A stretch of DNA of 62,453 nt, taken from the NCBI GenBank assembly GCA_041752395.1, contig JBGSWN010000037.1:1-62453 (forward strand). The letters run 5' to 3'. Below are positions 43,225 through 52,000 of this stretch, piece after piece. The first letter of the stretch is position 1; each line of letters starts with the position of its first letter. Below the pieces are notes generated by a model. The model saw nothing but the letters and a program-made list of their open reading frames with translations. It did no database searches and was not told where the DNA came from. The position numbers and the translations under genes were made by a program. This DNA comes from UBA6168 sp041752395. Lineage in GTDB: Bacteria > Bacteroidota > Bacteroidia > Chitinophagales > Saprospiraceae.

Positions 43225-43389
43225 AGAGCCTATCCGGTAACCTCGATTGAGTCAGAAAAAGTTGGATTTCAAGGTTCTGACGAAGGATTTTTTTGACAGC
43301 ATAGCATCGCTACGGCTTCAAAAAAATACAAAGTCAGGTTCTTGAAAGGCGCTTTTTATGGCCAAACGAGGTTATCGGATAGGCTCTTA
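43223..43389. mobile_element. MITE-like element with 20-bp terminal inverted repeats
   Basis: Terminal repeats at 43226-43245 (GAGCCTATCCGGTAACCTCG) and 43367-43386 (CGAGGTTATCGGATAGGCTC) match with one difference and are flanked on both sides by TTA, a target duplication of the TNA type. The interior is itself palindromic: ATTTTTTTGA (43287-43296) with TCAAAAAAAT (43318-43327), and TTTCAAGGTTCTGAC with GTCAGGTTCTTGAAA (43267-43281, 43333-43347). There is no ORF. The size (161 bp) and structure suit a non-autonomous IS5-like derivative. It ends 3 bp before the ggt stop codon. Confidence 0.75.
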
Positions 43390-43392
43390 ATA

Positions 43393-45105
43393 TCAATAGC
43401 CACATGCATGCTCGTCAGGGTTTCGGTTATCGCCTACACCTTGAAGCTTGCCGTCAGGCAGCACCATCACTGCTTTGATGAGCGCCATCCGGTCCACATT
43501 TTCCAACTTGTGGCCCATGCCCCAGAGTTGCTTTCTGATTGTGGTGTCAATCGCAGCATTTTCACAAGTAATCACATCTGGCAGCCATTGGTGATGAAAT
43601 CTTGGCGCCCAAACGGACTCGTCAAGGCTCATTCCATAATCTGTTACACCGAGCAAGGTCTGCAAAACTGCCGTGATGATGGTAGAACCACCAGGGGCGC
43701 CCAGCACCAAGAACAGCTTCCCATCTTTTTCTACGACGGTAGGTGTCATGGAACTTAACATGCGCTTGCCCGGCTGGATTGCGTTTGCCTCAGCGCCAAT
43801 TAGTCCGAAATAATTCGGAACACCAGGCTTTGAACTGAAATCGTCCATTTCATCATTCAGGAAAAAACCGGCACCCTGCACGATGACTTTTGAACCATAG
43901 TTTAAATTCAAAGTGGTCGTCACCGAAACAGCATTTCCCGCTTGGTCAATGATGGAAGTGTGTGTGGTCTCAAAAGTCTCCACACCGATTTTCACCTGAG
44001 GCCCAAGCGTGCCGCTTGATGTTGCCTTGGTCGAATCAAAATCCGCCATTTTTTCCTTCGAATAACTGGGTTCAAGCAAGGAATCAACAGGAACTGGGTA
44101 AAAATCATTGTCACCCAAGTACTTCGCCCGGTCGGCGTAAGCTCGCCGCTCTGCTTCCACGATGACATGAACCGATTTTGAAGACTGAAAACCATACTCG
44201 CCAAGTGGAAAACCTTGCAGCATCGTCAGTATCTGCATCAGCACAATCCCTCCGCTAGACGGCGGCGGCATAGTGATAATTCTATAGTTTTTGTATTGCC
44301 CGATAATCGGCTTTCGCCATTTTGCTTCGTAATTTTTCAAATCCTCCAGGGTGATAAGGCCGCCCCCACGTTTCATTTCCGTTACAATTTCTTCGGCAGT
44401 TTCTCCTTCGTAAAAACCCGCAGCACCTTTGTCACGAATCAGTTCCAAGGTCCTAGCGAGGTCTGGTTGAACTAGCCTATCGTTCATTTTCCAAACTGCT
44501 TCCCTGACAAATGGCTTTGCATCAGCGTTGGCTTCCTGAAATTTTTCCTTGTATTCATTGAGACGGGCAGCCTCAGATTCCGTAATGGCAAAGCCCTCCG
44601 AAGCCAATCGAATGGCAGGTGCAAGAATTTTTTTCCAATCTTTCAGCTTGCTATATTTTTCAAAAGCCAATTCCATCCCAGCCACAGTGCCCGGCACACC
44701 CACCGCCAAATGCCCTTCTTTGCTCATGTTCTCAAGCACGTTTCCCTCGCCATCGAGGTACATGTCACGGGAAGCAGCTGCTGGCGCTTTTTCCCGATAG
44801 TCGAGTGCATCGGCAGTGCCATCCGCCAATCGGATGACCATGAACCCACCGCCTCCGATATTTCCAGCACGAGGGTAAACCACTGCGAGTGCAAACTGAG
44901 TAGCAATGGCTGCATCCACCGCATTTCCACCAGCCAGCAAGGTTTCCTTTCCGACCATCGCTGCCAATGGATGCTCCGCCACCACCATGGCCGAGTCCTC
45001 GACCACATTCTGAACAATCTCGTAAGGCGGTTTTGGTTCCGAGAATTTACAGGCGCTTGAAATTAAAATTAATGAAAATATGCAAAAAAAGATATTCCGT
45101 TTCAT
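43393..45105 (-). CDS. ggt: Gamma-glutamyltransferase
   Basis: Exported enzyme that cleaves gamma-glutamyl bonds of glutathione and related peptides. The 570-residue precursor has a signal peptide with lipobox (LILISSACKFSEP), so it is probably a lipoprotein. Self-cleavage is expected before Thr380 in ETTHTSIIDQAGNAVSV, giving large and small subunits. Other signatures: GGNAVDAAIATQFALAVVYP, GNIGGGGFMVIR and MPPPSSGGIVLMQ. It is separated from purB by about 570 bp of repeat-rich noncoding DNA, and a MITE-like element lies at its 3' end. Confidence 0.94.
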   Translation of the reverse strand: MKRNIFFCIFSLILISSACKFSEPKPPYEIVQNVVEDSAMVVAEHPLAAMVGKETLLAGGNAVDAAIATQFALAVVYPRAGNIGGGGFMVIRLADGTADALDYREKAPAAASRDMYLDGEGNVLENMSKEGHLAVGVPGTVAGMELAFEKYSKLKDWKKILAPAIRLASEGFAITESEAARLNEYKEKFQEANADAKPFVREAVWKMNDRLVQPDLARTLELIRDKGAAGFYEGETAEEIVTEMKRGGGLITLEDLKNYEAKWRKPIIGQYKNYRIITMPPPSSGGIVLMQILTMLQGFPLGEYGFQSSKSVHVIVEAERRAYADRAKYLGDNDFYPVPVDSLLEPSYSKEKMADFDSTKATSSGTLGPQVKIGVETFETTHTSIIDQAGNAVSVTTTLNLNYGSKVIVQGAGFFLNDEMDDFSSKPGVPNYFGLIGAEANAIQPGKRMLSSMTPTVVEKDGKLFLVLGAPGGSTIITAVLQTLLGVTDYGMSLDESVWAPRFHHQWLPDVITCENAAIDTTIRKQLWGMGHKLENVDRMALIKAVMVLPDGKLQGVGDNRNPDEHACGY

Positions 45106-45178
45106 ATTGGTACGGTAGTTGGTAAATATTACAATGAAATTAGATTGGTAAACTTTATCAAGTCACCCAATTCAAATT

Positions 45179-45333
45179 GGTTCGTGAAGGTTTTTGGTTT
45201 TTGGTTTCAGGGAAATTTCTGCTTACTTATTTTTTGACGAGCTTAATTGTCATAAAAGTTATGCTACAAATGCTATTCATTTTCAATTGCGTAGGTCCTC
45301 CCGTGAAACCTAAAACCAAAAACCTCATGAACC
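45179..45333. repeat. Inverted-repeat element of about 155 bp
   Basis: The arms 45179-45209 and 45304-45333 are inverted copies of about 30 bp. The core GGTTTTTGGTTTT and the ends GGTTC and GGTTTCA are conserved, with two mismatches and one indel. The interior has no ORF. It may be a second MITE-like or folded element; no target duplication is obvious. Confidence 0.55.
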
Positions 45334-45390
45334 ACTGATTAGAGAGGCCATGCTAAAAACTGCTTGTTCCTCACACTTTGAAACACATTT

Positions 45391-45449
45391 CACCGGGATG
45401 CTCGAAACAGCACCCCCCGTTGTAAAGGCTCCCGGTGACACTTTTTTTT
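45391..45449 (+). terminator. Orphan terminator-like hairpin
   Basis: CACCGGG (45391-45397) pairs with CCCGGTG (45431-45437) across a long loop, then ACACTTTTTTTT. It lies in the noncoding ggt-purB region with no gene upstream on this strand. Confidence 0.45.
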
Positions 45450-45575
45450 GAAATACGAACGATGGGTTATGCCAAGGTTCGTGTTTCAAAATTCTGTTTA
45501 AAAATCGCTTCAAACGCCTACCAATCGTAGGTTTCTGAATAAAGTTTGGTTAATTATTTTCATGGTTATGTTGTC

Positions 45576-45604
45576 GTGCCATCCTTGTGATGGCACTTTT
45601 TTTT
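45576..45604 (+). terminator. Orphan rho-independent terminator
   Basis: GTGCCATC (45576-45583) pairs perfectly with GATGGCAC (45589-45596), followed by eight T residues. It lies 74 bp upstream of the purB ATG. No rightward gene precedes it, so it ends either a small RNA or antisense transcription from behind ggt. Confidence 0.75.
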
Positions 45605-45650
45605 GCCCAAAATCGTTTATCCCTCCTTTCTCGCCCCTCATCCCTTTTGT

Positions 45651-45658
45651 TACCTTTG
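45651..45658 (+). promoter_or_regulatory. Candidate -7 element of purB
   Basis: TACCTTTG, 20 bp before the purB ATG. The -33 region is poor (a T-rich stretch near 45616). Confidence 0.45.
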
Positions 45659-45677
45659 CCATCAAAACAAACCAACG

Positions 45678-47009
45678 ATGCTGACTGCAATTTCACCGAT
45701 AGATGGCCGCTATGCGGGAAAAACAAAGCAACTTTCCGAATATTTTTCCGAATTCGCACTGATTAAATACCGGGTGCTGGTAGAAATCCGCTACTTCGTT
45801 GCTATTTCCAAAATCCCACTGCCTCAGTTGGCGCAAATTTCCCTACAAAAGCTCCAAGAAGTAGAAGCGATTGCTACCAATTTTACGGTTGAACAGGCAC
45901 AGCAAATCAAGGACATCGAACGAACCACAAACCACGATGTGAAAGCGGTGGAGTATTTCATCAAAGCTGAATTTGACCGCATCGGCCTATCGGATTTCAA
46001 GGAGTTCATCCACTTCGGCCTGACTTCGCAAGACATCAACAATACGGCAACGCCCATGCTAACGAGGGACGCCGTTGAGGCCAGTTTTTTACCTGAAATA
46101 AAAATAGTGCGGGACCTGCTTTTCGATGCTTCGCAAAACTGGAAGGAAGTATCACTACTAGCCCGCACCCACGGGCAGCCCGCCTCCCCTACCCGCCTGG
46201 GCAAGGAGTTCATGGTATTTGTGGAACGCCTTGATGAGCAATTGCGTCAGCTAAATTCAATACCTTGGCGGGGTAAATTTGGTGGCGCCACCGGCAATTT
46301 CAATGCCCACCACGTGGCCTATCCTTCCATTGACTGGGTTGCTTTCGGCAATGATTTTTTGGCAAAAGACCTTGGATTGGTGCGTTCGCAATTCACGACG
46401 CAGATTGAACATTACGACAACCTCGCCGCTGTTTTCCATGCGCTCAGCCGCATCAACACCATTCTGATTGACCTCTGCCGGGACATCTGGACCTATATTT
46501 CGATGGATTATTTCAAGCAAAAAACCGTGAAAGGTGAAATCGGCTCCTCGGCCATGCCGCACAAGGTCAATCCGATTGATTTTGAGAATGCAGAGGGCAA
46601 CCTCGGCCTTGCCAATGCCATTTTTGGCCACTTGGCGGAAAAGCTCCCAATCTCCCGTTTGCAACGAGACTTGACGGACAGCACGGTGCTCCGCAATGTG
46701 GGTGTCCCTTTTGGCCACACGCTCATTGCTTTGCAGTCTATCCAAAAAGGGATGAGCAAACTGGTGTTGAACGAAGCTAAGTTGAAAGAGGATTTGGAAA
46801 ACAATTGGATGGTGGTAGCCGAGGCAATTCAAACCGTCTTGCGAAGAGAAGGCTACCCGCAACCCTACGAGGCACTGAAGGATTTGACCCGAGGGAAAGC
46901 AAAAGTTACTCAGGCCGACATCCATGAATTTATTGACGGACTTGCAGTTGGTGAAAACATCAAGGCTGAATTGAAGCGGATTGAGCCGGGCAATTATGTA
47001 GGGGTTTAG
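45678..47009 (+). CDS. purB: Adenylosuccinate lyase
   Basis: Purine-synthesis enzyme that cleaves SAICAR and adenylosuccinate with release of fumarate. The ATG at 45678 gives 443 residues with the standard start MLTAISPIDGRYAGKTKQLS; the in-frame extension to 45603 is rejected because it runs through the promoter. Fumarase-superfamily signatures: HFGLTSQDINNTATPM, ARTHGQPASPTRLGKEF and GSSAMPHKVNPIDFEN (289-304), the last carrying the mobile catalytic loop. It is closer to the E. coli type of the family (ISPIDGRY opening). The next gene begins 174 bp downstream with its own promoter. Confidence 0.96.
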   Translation: MLTAISPIDGRYAGKTKQLSEYFSEFALIKYRVLVEIRYFVAISKIPLPQLAQISLQKLQEVEAIATNFTVEQAQQIKDIERTTNHDVKAVEYFIKAEFDRIGLSDFKEFIHFGLTSQDINNTATPMLTRDAVEASFLPEIKIVRDLLFDASQNWKEVSLLARTHGQPASPTRLGKEFMVFVERLDEQLRQLNSIPWRGKFGGATGNFNAHHVAYPSIDWVAFGNDFLAKDLGLVRSQFTTQIEHYDNLAAVFHALSRINTILIDLCRDIWTYISMDYFKQKTVKGEIGSSAMPHKVNPIDFENAEGNLGLANAIFGHLAEKLPISRLQRDLTDSTVLRNVGVPFGHTLIALQSIQKGMSKLVLNEAKLKEDLENNWMVVAEAIQTVLRREGYPQPYEALKDLTRGKAKVTQADIHEFIDGLAVGENIKAELKRIEPGNYVGV

Positions 47010-47124
47010 TTTGCCGAAAAATTGGGGTTTTGATTTTATAATACCTTTCGGTTTTCTAATGATTTTAAAACTGTGAAAGCAGAAAAGGCTGTAATTTCCA
47101 TATTATTCAATGCCACAAACGAAG

Positions 47125-47161
47125 TTTTGACTGCTTTTCCCACCTAAATGAACTAGCTTTG
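47125..47161 (+). promoter_or_regulatory. Promoter of the DivIC-like gene
   Basis: TTTTG (47125-47129) and TAGCTTTG (47154-47161), 24 bp apart, slightly longer than typical. The -7 element lies 21 bp before the ATG. Confidence 0.45.
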
Positions 47162-47182
47162 CAGCGTTAAAACCATTGAGCT

Positions 47183-47500
47183 ATGGCGTTACAAGTACAA
47201 AATCCATTGCAAATCATTGCGAAGAAATTGCCCAAGCCACTTCGCAACAAATATTTTATGGCCATTGCCATCTTTGCGGCCGTCATGATTTTCTTTGATA
47301 AGCACGACCTGCTTACCCAATGGAAATTACGGGGTTCGGTGAAACGGTTGGAGCACGACAGAGCCTACTACGAAGGTCGGCTCGAACAGGCAAAATTGGA
47401 CCAAGAGAATATCAACGTAAATAAAGAACAGTTCGCACGGGAAAAATACCACATGCACAAACCCGGCGAAGATGTTTTCATCATTGAAGAAAAGAAATAA
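47183..47500 (+). CDS. DivIC/FtsB-family septum formation protein
   Basis: A small bitopic membrane protein of 105 residues that links FtsL and FtsQ/DivIB at the division site. One transmembrane helix (YFMAIAIFAAVMIFF, about 24-38) follows a basic cytoplasmic N-terminus. A coiled coil comes next (LRGSVKRLEHDRAYYEGRLE, QAKLDQENINVNKEQFAREK) and then the conserved EKYHMHKPGEDVFIIEE terminal segment. The length and layout match the family, common as single copies in Bacteroidota. It precedes sucD after an 80-bp gap with short repeats. Confidence 0.9.
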   Translation: MALQVQNPLQIIAKKLPKPLRNKYFMAIAIFAAVMIFFDKHDLLTQWKLRGSVKRLEHDRAYYEGRLEQAKLDQENINVNKEQFAREKYHMHKPGEDVFIIEEKK

Positions 47501-47580
47501 CTATGAATTGTGAACGGTTAACTGTGAACAATCCACACTTCACCGTTCATAGTTCACAATTCACAATTCACAATTTATAA
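47501..47580. repeat. Palindromic word-repeat spacer before sucD
   Basis: TTCACAA is repeated three times in tandem (47553-47573), and its reverse complement forms occur at 47506-47527 (AATTGTGAAC, AACTGTGAAC). GAACGG (47512-47517) can pair with CCGTTC (47543-47548), so the whole spacer can fold. It starts directly after the DivIC-like stop. Confidence 0.6.
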
Positions 47581-48462
47581 ATGTCTGTCTTAGTAAACAA
47601 AAACTCCCGCATCATCGTCCAGGGCTTCACTGGAAAAGAAGGCACCTTCCACGCAACGCAAATGCTTGAATACGGAACCAACTTAATCGGAGGAGTTACT
47701 CCGGGGAAAGGTGGTTCGCTTCACCTCGAAAAGCCAGTTTACAATACCGTGGCTGATGCGGTAAAACTGGGCGGGGCCGATGTTTCTGTCATTTTTGTTC
47801 CACCTCCATTCGCAGCGGATGCCATCATGGAAGCGGCGGAAGCTGGCATAAAAGTTATCATCTGCATCACAGAGGGCATTCCTGTCCAAGATATGGTGAA
47901 AGTGAAAGCCTATTTGAATGACAAACCGGGTTCCAGGCTCATCGGGCCAAACTGCCCGGGTGTTATCACGCCGGACCAAGCAAAATGCGGCATCATGCCC
48001 GGCTTCATTCACAAAGCAGGGCGAATCGGTATCGTAAGCAGGTCTGGCACACTGACCTACGAAGCGGTTGACCAAGTCACGAAAGCAGGAATGGGGCAAT
48101 CCACTTGCATCGGAATTGGTGGCGATCCTATCGTGGGAACTACCACCAAAGATGCCGTCGAACTACTGATGAACGACCCAGACACTGACGGCATCATCAT
48201 GATTGGTGAAATCGGTGGCGGGATGGAAGCAGAGGCAGCACGTTACGTGAAACAGTTCGGCACAAAGCCTGTCGTTGGTTTCATTGCTGGACAAACAGCA
48301 CCGAAAGGCCGTAAAATGGGCCATGCAGGTGCTATCATTGGTGGAGCTGATGATACGGCGGAGGCAAAGATGAAAATCATGGCAGAATGTGGGATTCATG
48401 TCGTGAAATCACCTGCTACCATCGGCGAAACCATGCGAAAAGTATTGGCCGGAGAGAACTAA
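47581..48462 (+). CDS. sucD: Succinate-CoA ligase, alpha subunit
   Basis: ADP/GDP-forming succinyl-CoA synthetase alpha chain of the citric-acid cycle, 293 residues. The CoA-binding Rossmann domain opens with VNKNSRIIVQGFTGKEGTFH and TPGKGGSLHLEKPVYN. Other signatures are RLIGPNCPGVITPDQAKCGI, SRSGTLTYEAVDQVTKAGMG and the phospho-histidine segment GHAGAIIGG. The beta subunit gene (sucC) is not adjacent, which differs from the sucCD order in many bacteria. A strong terminator follows. Confidence 0.97.
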   Translation: MSVLVNKNSRIIVQGFTGKEGTFHATQMLEYGTNLIGGVTPGKGGSLHLEKPVYNTVADAVKLGGADVSVIFVPPPFAADAIMEAAEAGIKVIICITEGIPVQDMVKVKAYLNDKPGSRLIGPNCPGVITPDQAKCGIMPGFIHKAGRIGIVSRSGTLTYEAVDQVTKAGMGQSTCIGIGGDPIVGTTTKDAVELLMNDPDTDGIIMIGEIGGGMEAEAARYVKQFGTKPVVGFIAGQTAPKGRKMGHAGAIIGGADDTAEAKMKIMAECGIHVVKSPATIGETMRKVLAGEN

Positions 48463-48483
48463 TTTCCGCTGAAAATAACAAAG

Positions 48484-48520
48484 AAGCCTACCGTGACTTG
48501 ACTTGCGGTAGGCTTTTTTA
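48484..48520 (+). terminator. Rho-independent terminator of sucD
   Basis: AAGCCTACCG (48484-48493) pairs with CGGTAGGCTT (48506-48515), followed by TTTTT. It lies 22 bp after the stop codon. Confidence 0.88.
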
Positions 48521-49077
48521 TTGAAATAATTTGTGGGACAACTCCGATACACATGTTCAGGTAAAACAATTTTTAAAAAAACTTAAATTGAAATCTTTTC
48601 CCATCTGATTGATTTCAAATCCGTTAAACATACATTTTATTTTGCATTCAAAATATACCCCATGCACTAGCTTTCATTTTACACAAACGGGCAACGTTTT
48701 TGCCTAATGTGTGATAGAAGAAAAGAAATAAAGGCTCCATTCGGAATCGGTCAAATCAAATAACTGAAGCTAAAAAATCTATCTTACTCGGCTTCATATT
48801 TGATGTAAAATCAAGAAAAACTACTTCCTTCTTTCATTTCCTTTAGTTACGACACTTCCATTGACTCAAGAAAAAGGCTACACATCAAGTCGAAGTTTAC
48901 AAGCTCGATTTGGCTCAGGCTGTTCGGTATTTTGATACTTTGCTTTGGTGGCTTCCTCTTGAAGCTGCCAATTGTGAAAGCAAGAAATCACTAACAACCT
49001 GGCTCAGTTGAGTTGGTCAAGCGACAGCTTGCTGTAATTTTTTTCACACTCCAATTCTTTAACTTAAATCCAATCCC
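48521..49077. other. Intergenic region, no gene seen
   Basis: About 557 bp between the sucD terminator and the large T9SS gene. AT-rich in the first half and mixed later. No ORF with coding character, repeat or consensus promoter with both elements was recognised, although the large downstream gene must have its promoter here. Confidence 0.5.
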
Positions 49078-52000
49078 ATGGTGAATCCGGCAGTTACTCC
49101 GGCATTCAGGAGGCGACTTTTTGCGTTTTTGTTAGCTTCCTGCACATTTAGCATTTTTGCTTTTGCACAACCAACGCCTGATATTACTGGTGTTTCGGTG
49201 GCATGTCAGTTCAATGCTTATGTTTATTCGACACCCTTCGTCGCTGGCCATACTTGGTCATGGACAACCACAGCGGGTGGCGTTATTACTCAGAACAATG
49301 CCAATTCAATTGAAGTCACTTGGTATGGCCCGCAAAACAGCACCCAAACGGTCAGTGTTGTTGAAACCGATCCAGTCAATATGACCTCTGGGGCTGATTT
49401 TGAAACGGTTTACATCGTCAAACAAATTTTGACTTGTGAAAACTCGGTTCAAGTCTCCATTGACCAAGACGGCGTTTCGGAAATCACGCCAAATATGTTG
49501 CTGGAAGGAACGTACAACACCTACGGGAGTTTCACGGTAGAAATCTATACCCAAACAGGGCTTTTTATCGGAAATTCGCTGGATTGCAGTCACGTCGGAA
49601 AGACCTTGACCGGTAAAGTTAAGGACAGTTGTAGTGGCAACTCTTGTTGGTCTTCGATTATCGTTGAGGACAAGCTAAAGCCATATTTCGACTGCCCAGT
49701 TGCCCCTATCGAAATCCGCTGCGATGAGAAGATTGATTCTATCCCACATCCACTCGTCTTTGATAATTGCGATATCAACATCGAAGTCCATCTGGTAGGC
49801 TACCAAGTGAACAATACCAATATCTGCAATGGGGTCTGGATTACCCGCAACTGGACCGCAAAAGATGACTATGATAATGTTGGCTATTGCTCCGAGACCT
49901 TGCACATCAGCCCAAACGGGCCAGTGGATTTTCCGAAGGACACCACTTGGACTTGCACCCAATATGGTGCCTATCCACATATCACGGATGCCACACCCGT
50001 GACCGACAGCCTACATACTACTGGCTCTGGAAGGCCCTACGGGGTTGGAGGGCCATATTGCCAATACAATTATTCACATGTGGATGATACACTTGTTGTT
50101 TGCGGAAACTCCTTTAAAATCATACGGACTTGGACGGTCATCAATTGGTGCACAGGCCAGGTCATTCTTGAGGATTTTGAGGGGGACAAAAACCAACAGT
50201 TAATCAAGGTGATGGACTTCAACAAACCAAGCATTACCGTACCAACTATTATCATCAACGCTAATTTACAAGGTGCGTATCCGAATCCATGCGCTTCAAC
50301 CGGGCTTTTGCCTGCCCCTACGGTCTTCGATTCCTGCAACCAAGTAACCGTAAGGATTTTCACCGCCGTTGGCGAGGCTATATATGTGAATGGCGTGGAC
50401 GGTAAAGCAGGTGGAAATGTGCCATATCCTGGTTTAAAAATTGGTGCCCATATCGTCACCTATAAAGTGACCGATGCCTGTGGCAATTTTACAGAAATAA
50501 ATGTGGTGGCCCAGGTCGTTGACCAAATTGCACCCACCCCAATTTGTGTATCCTTCACGGATGTGACGCTTGGTGCCAATGGGTTTACCGAAGTATTTGC
50601 GGATGCCTACAACCTAGCGAGTTATGACAATTGTTGCCTCGACCATTTTTTGATTAAAAGGCTGAGTGAGCCTGAATCCAGTTTTTCAAACTCTCTCGAC
50701 ATCAGTTGCGACGATACACCGGAAGTTATGGTGGTCATGCGTGCGGTGGACTGCTATGGCAACCACAACGATTGCATGGTGGTGACCAAAGTGAAAGATA
50801 AAATCAACCCCATCTGCATCCCTCCGCAACAAAAAACCATACCCTGCACGGATGTGCCTGCCGATGTGACCCAAGCATGGTTGAATGGATTTGGCGATGC
50901 CAATTTCTACGATAATTGCGATGCTACGATGGTGGAACTTCCTTACACAGAAAACATCAATTCCTGCGGCGAAGGCCACGTCATCCGTCACTGGAAAGTG
51001 ACTGACAATTCTGGGAACGTTTCTGGGGTTTGTGACCAACATATTTATGTGGTGCCGAATTCAGATTGGATTATCAAGTTCCCGGCTGATTTTTACGGTT
51101 CATGCGACGATATGGTGGACGCTCAGGATATTGAAATCGTCAATTTCGGATGTGACCTCTTTGCTGTCTCTCACGAAGACCAGTATTTTGCGCTGACGTT
51201 GGGCGACAGCGCCTGCTACAAAATCGTGCGCACTTGGAAAGTCATCAACTGGTGCACCTACAACACTTCGCTCAGTTTCCAAGTCGTTAACCACAACCCG
51301 CTGGGTGTGTGGATTGACGAGGAAGATTTCAACAATTACGGGGCTTACCAATACCAGCAAATCATCAAGATTTACGATGATACACCGCCTGTTTTGAGCT
51401 ATCCTTTTGCTAATATTTTCTGTAGTATTGACGCTAATTGCGCAACTGGCGACGTGTATTTACCCATCCAAATTGATGGCGTCTGCTCCAATGCATTTAC
51501 GGTGGTTTACCACCTTGACATCAATAACGACTTGACTTATGACCTGAACGGGACGGACTTTTTCGATGGCCAATTGCCGATAGGCAAACACCGAATCGTT
51601 TACGTAGTGCAAGATGGCTGCAACAATAACGCTCAAATCGCCGTGAATTTTGAGGTGAAAGATTGCAAGAAACCAACGGCTGTTTGTGAAAATGGAATCT
51701 CTGTGGAACTGATGCAGACTGGCATGGTGCCTGTTTGCGCAGCAGCACTTGATTACGGTAGCTACGACAATTGCCCAGGCGACCTGATTATCTCCTTTTC
51801 GCAAGACATCAACGACTCCTGCCGGATTTTCACTTGCCTTGATTTTGGGGTAAACCCTGTCAGCATTTGGGTGACGGATGCCGCAGGAAACCAAGATTAT
51901 TGCGCTACTTTCATTGACGTTCAGGACAATATGTTCGCCTGCTCAAATGGTGCCCCGCTCGATGGATTGATTGCGACAGCAGAGGCAGAACCAGTGGAAG

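Noticed and set aside
45325..45513. 62-codon minus-strand frame in the ggt-purB spacer
   Set aside because: Overlaps the inverted repeat and the terminator-like hairpin; low-quality composition and no start context.
49025..49047. Hairpin ACAGCTTGCTGT plus T run as terminator
   Set aside because: A 5-bp stem with a 2-nt loop is too small, and it lies directly before a gene start.
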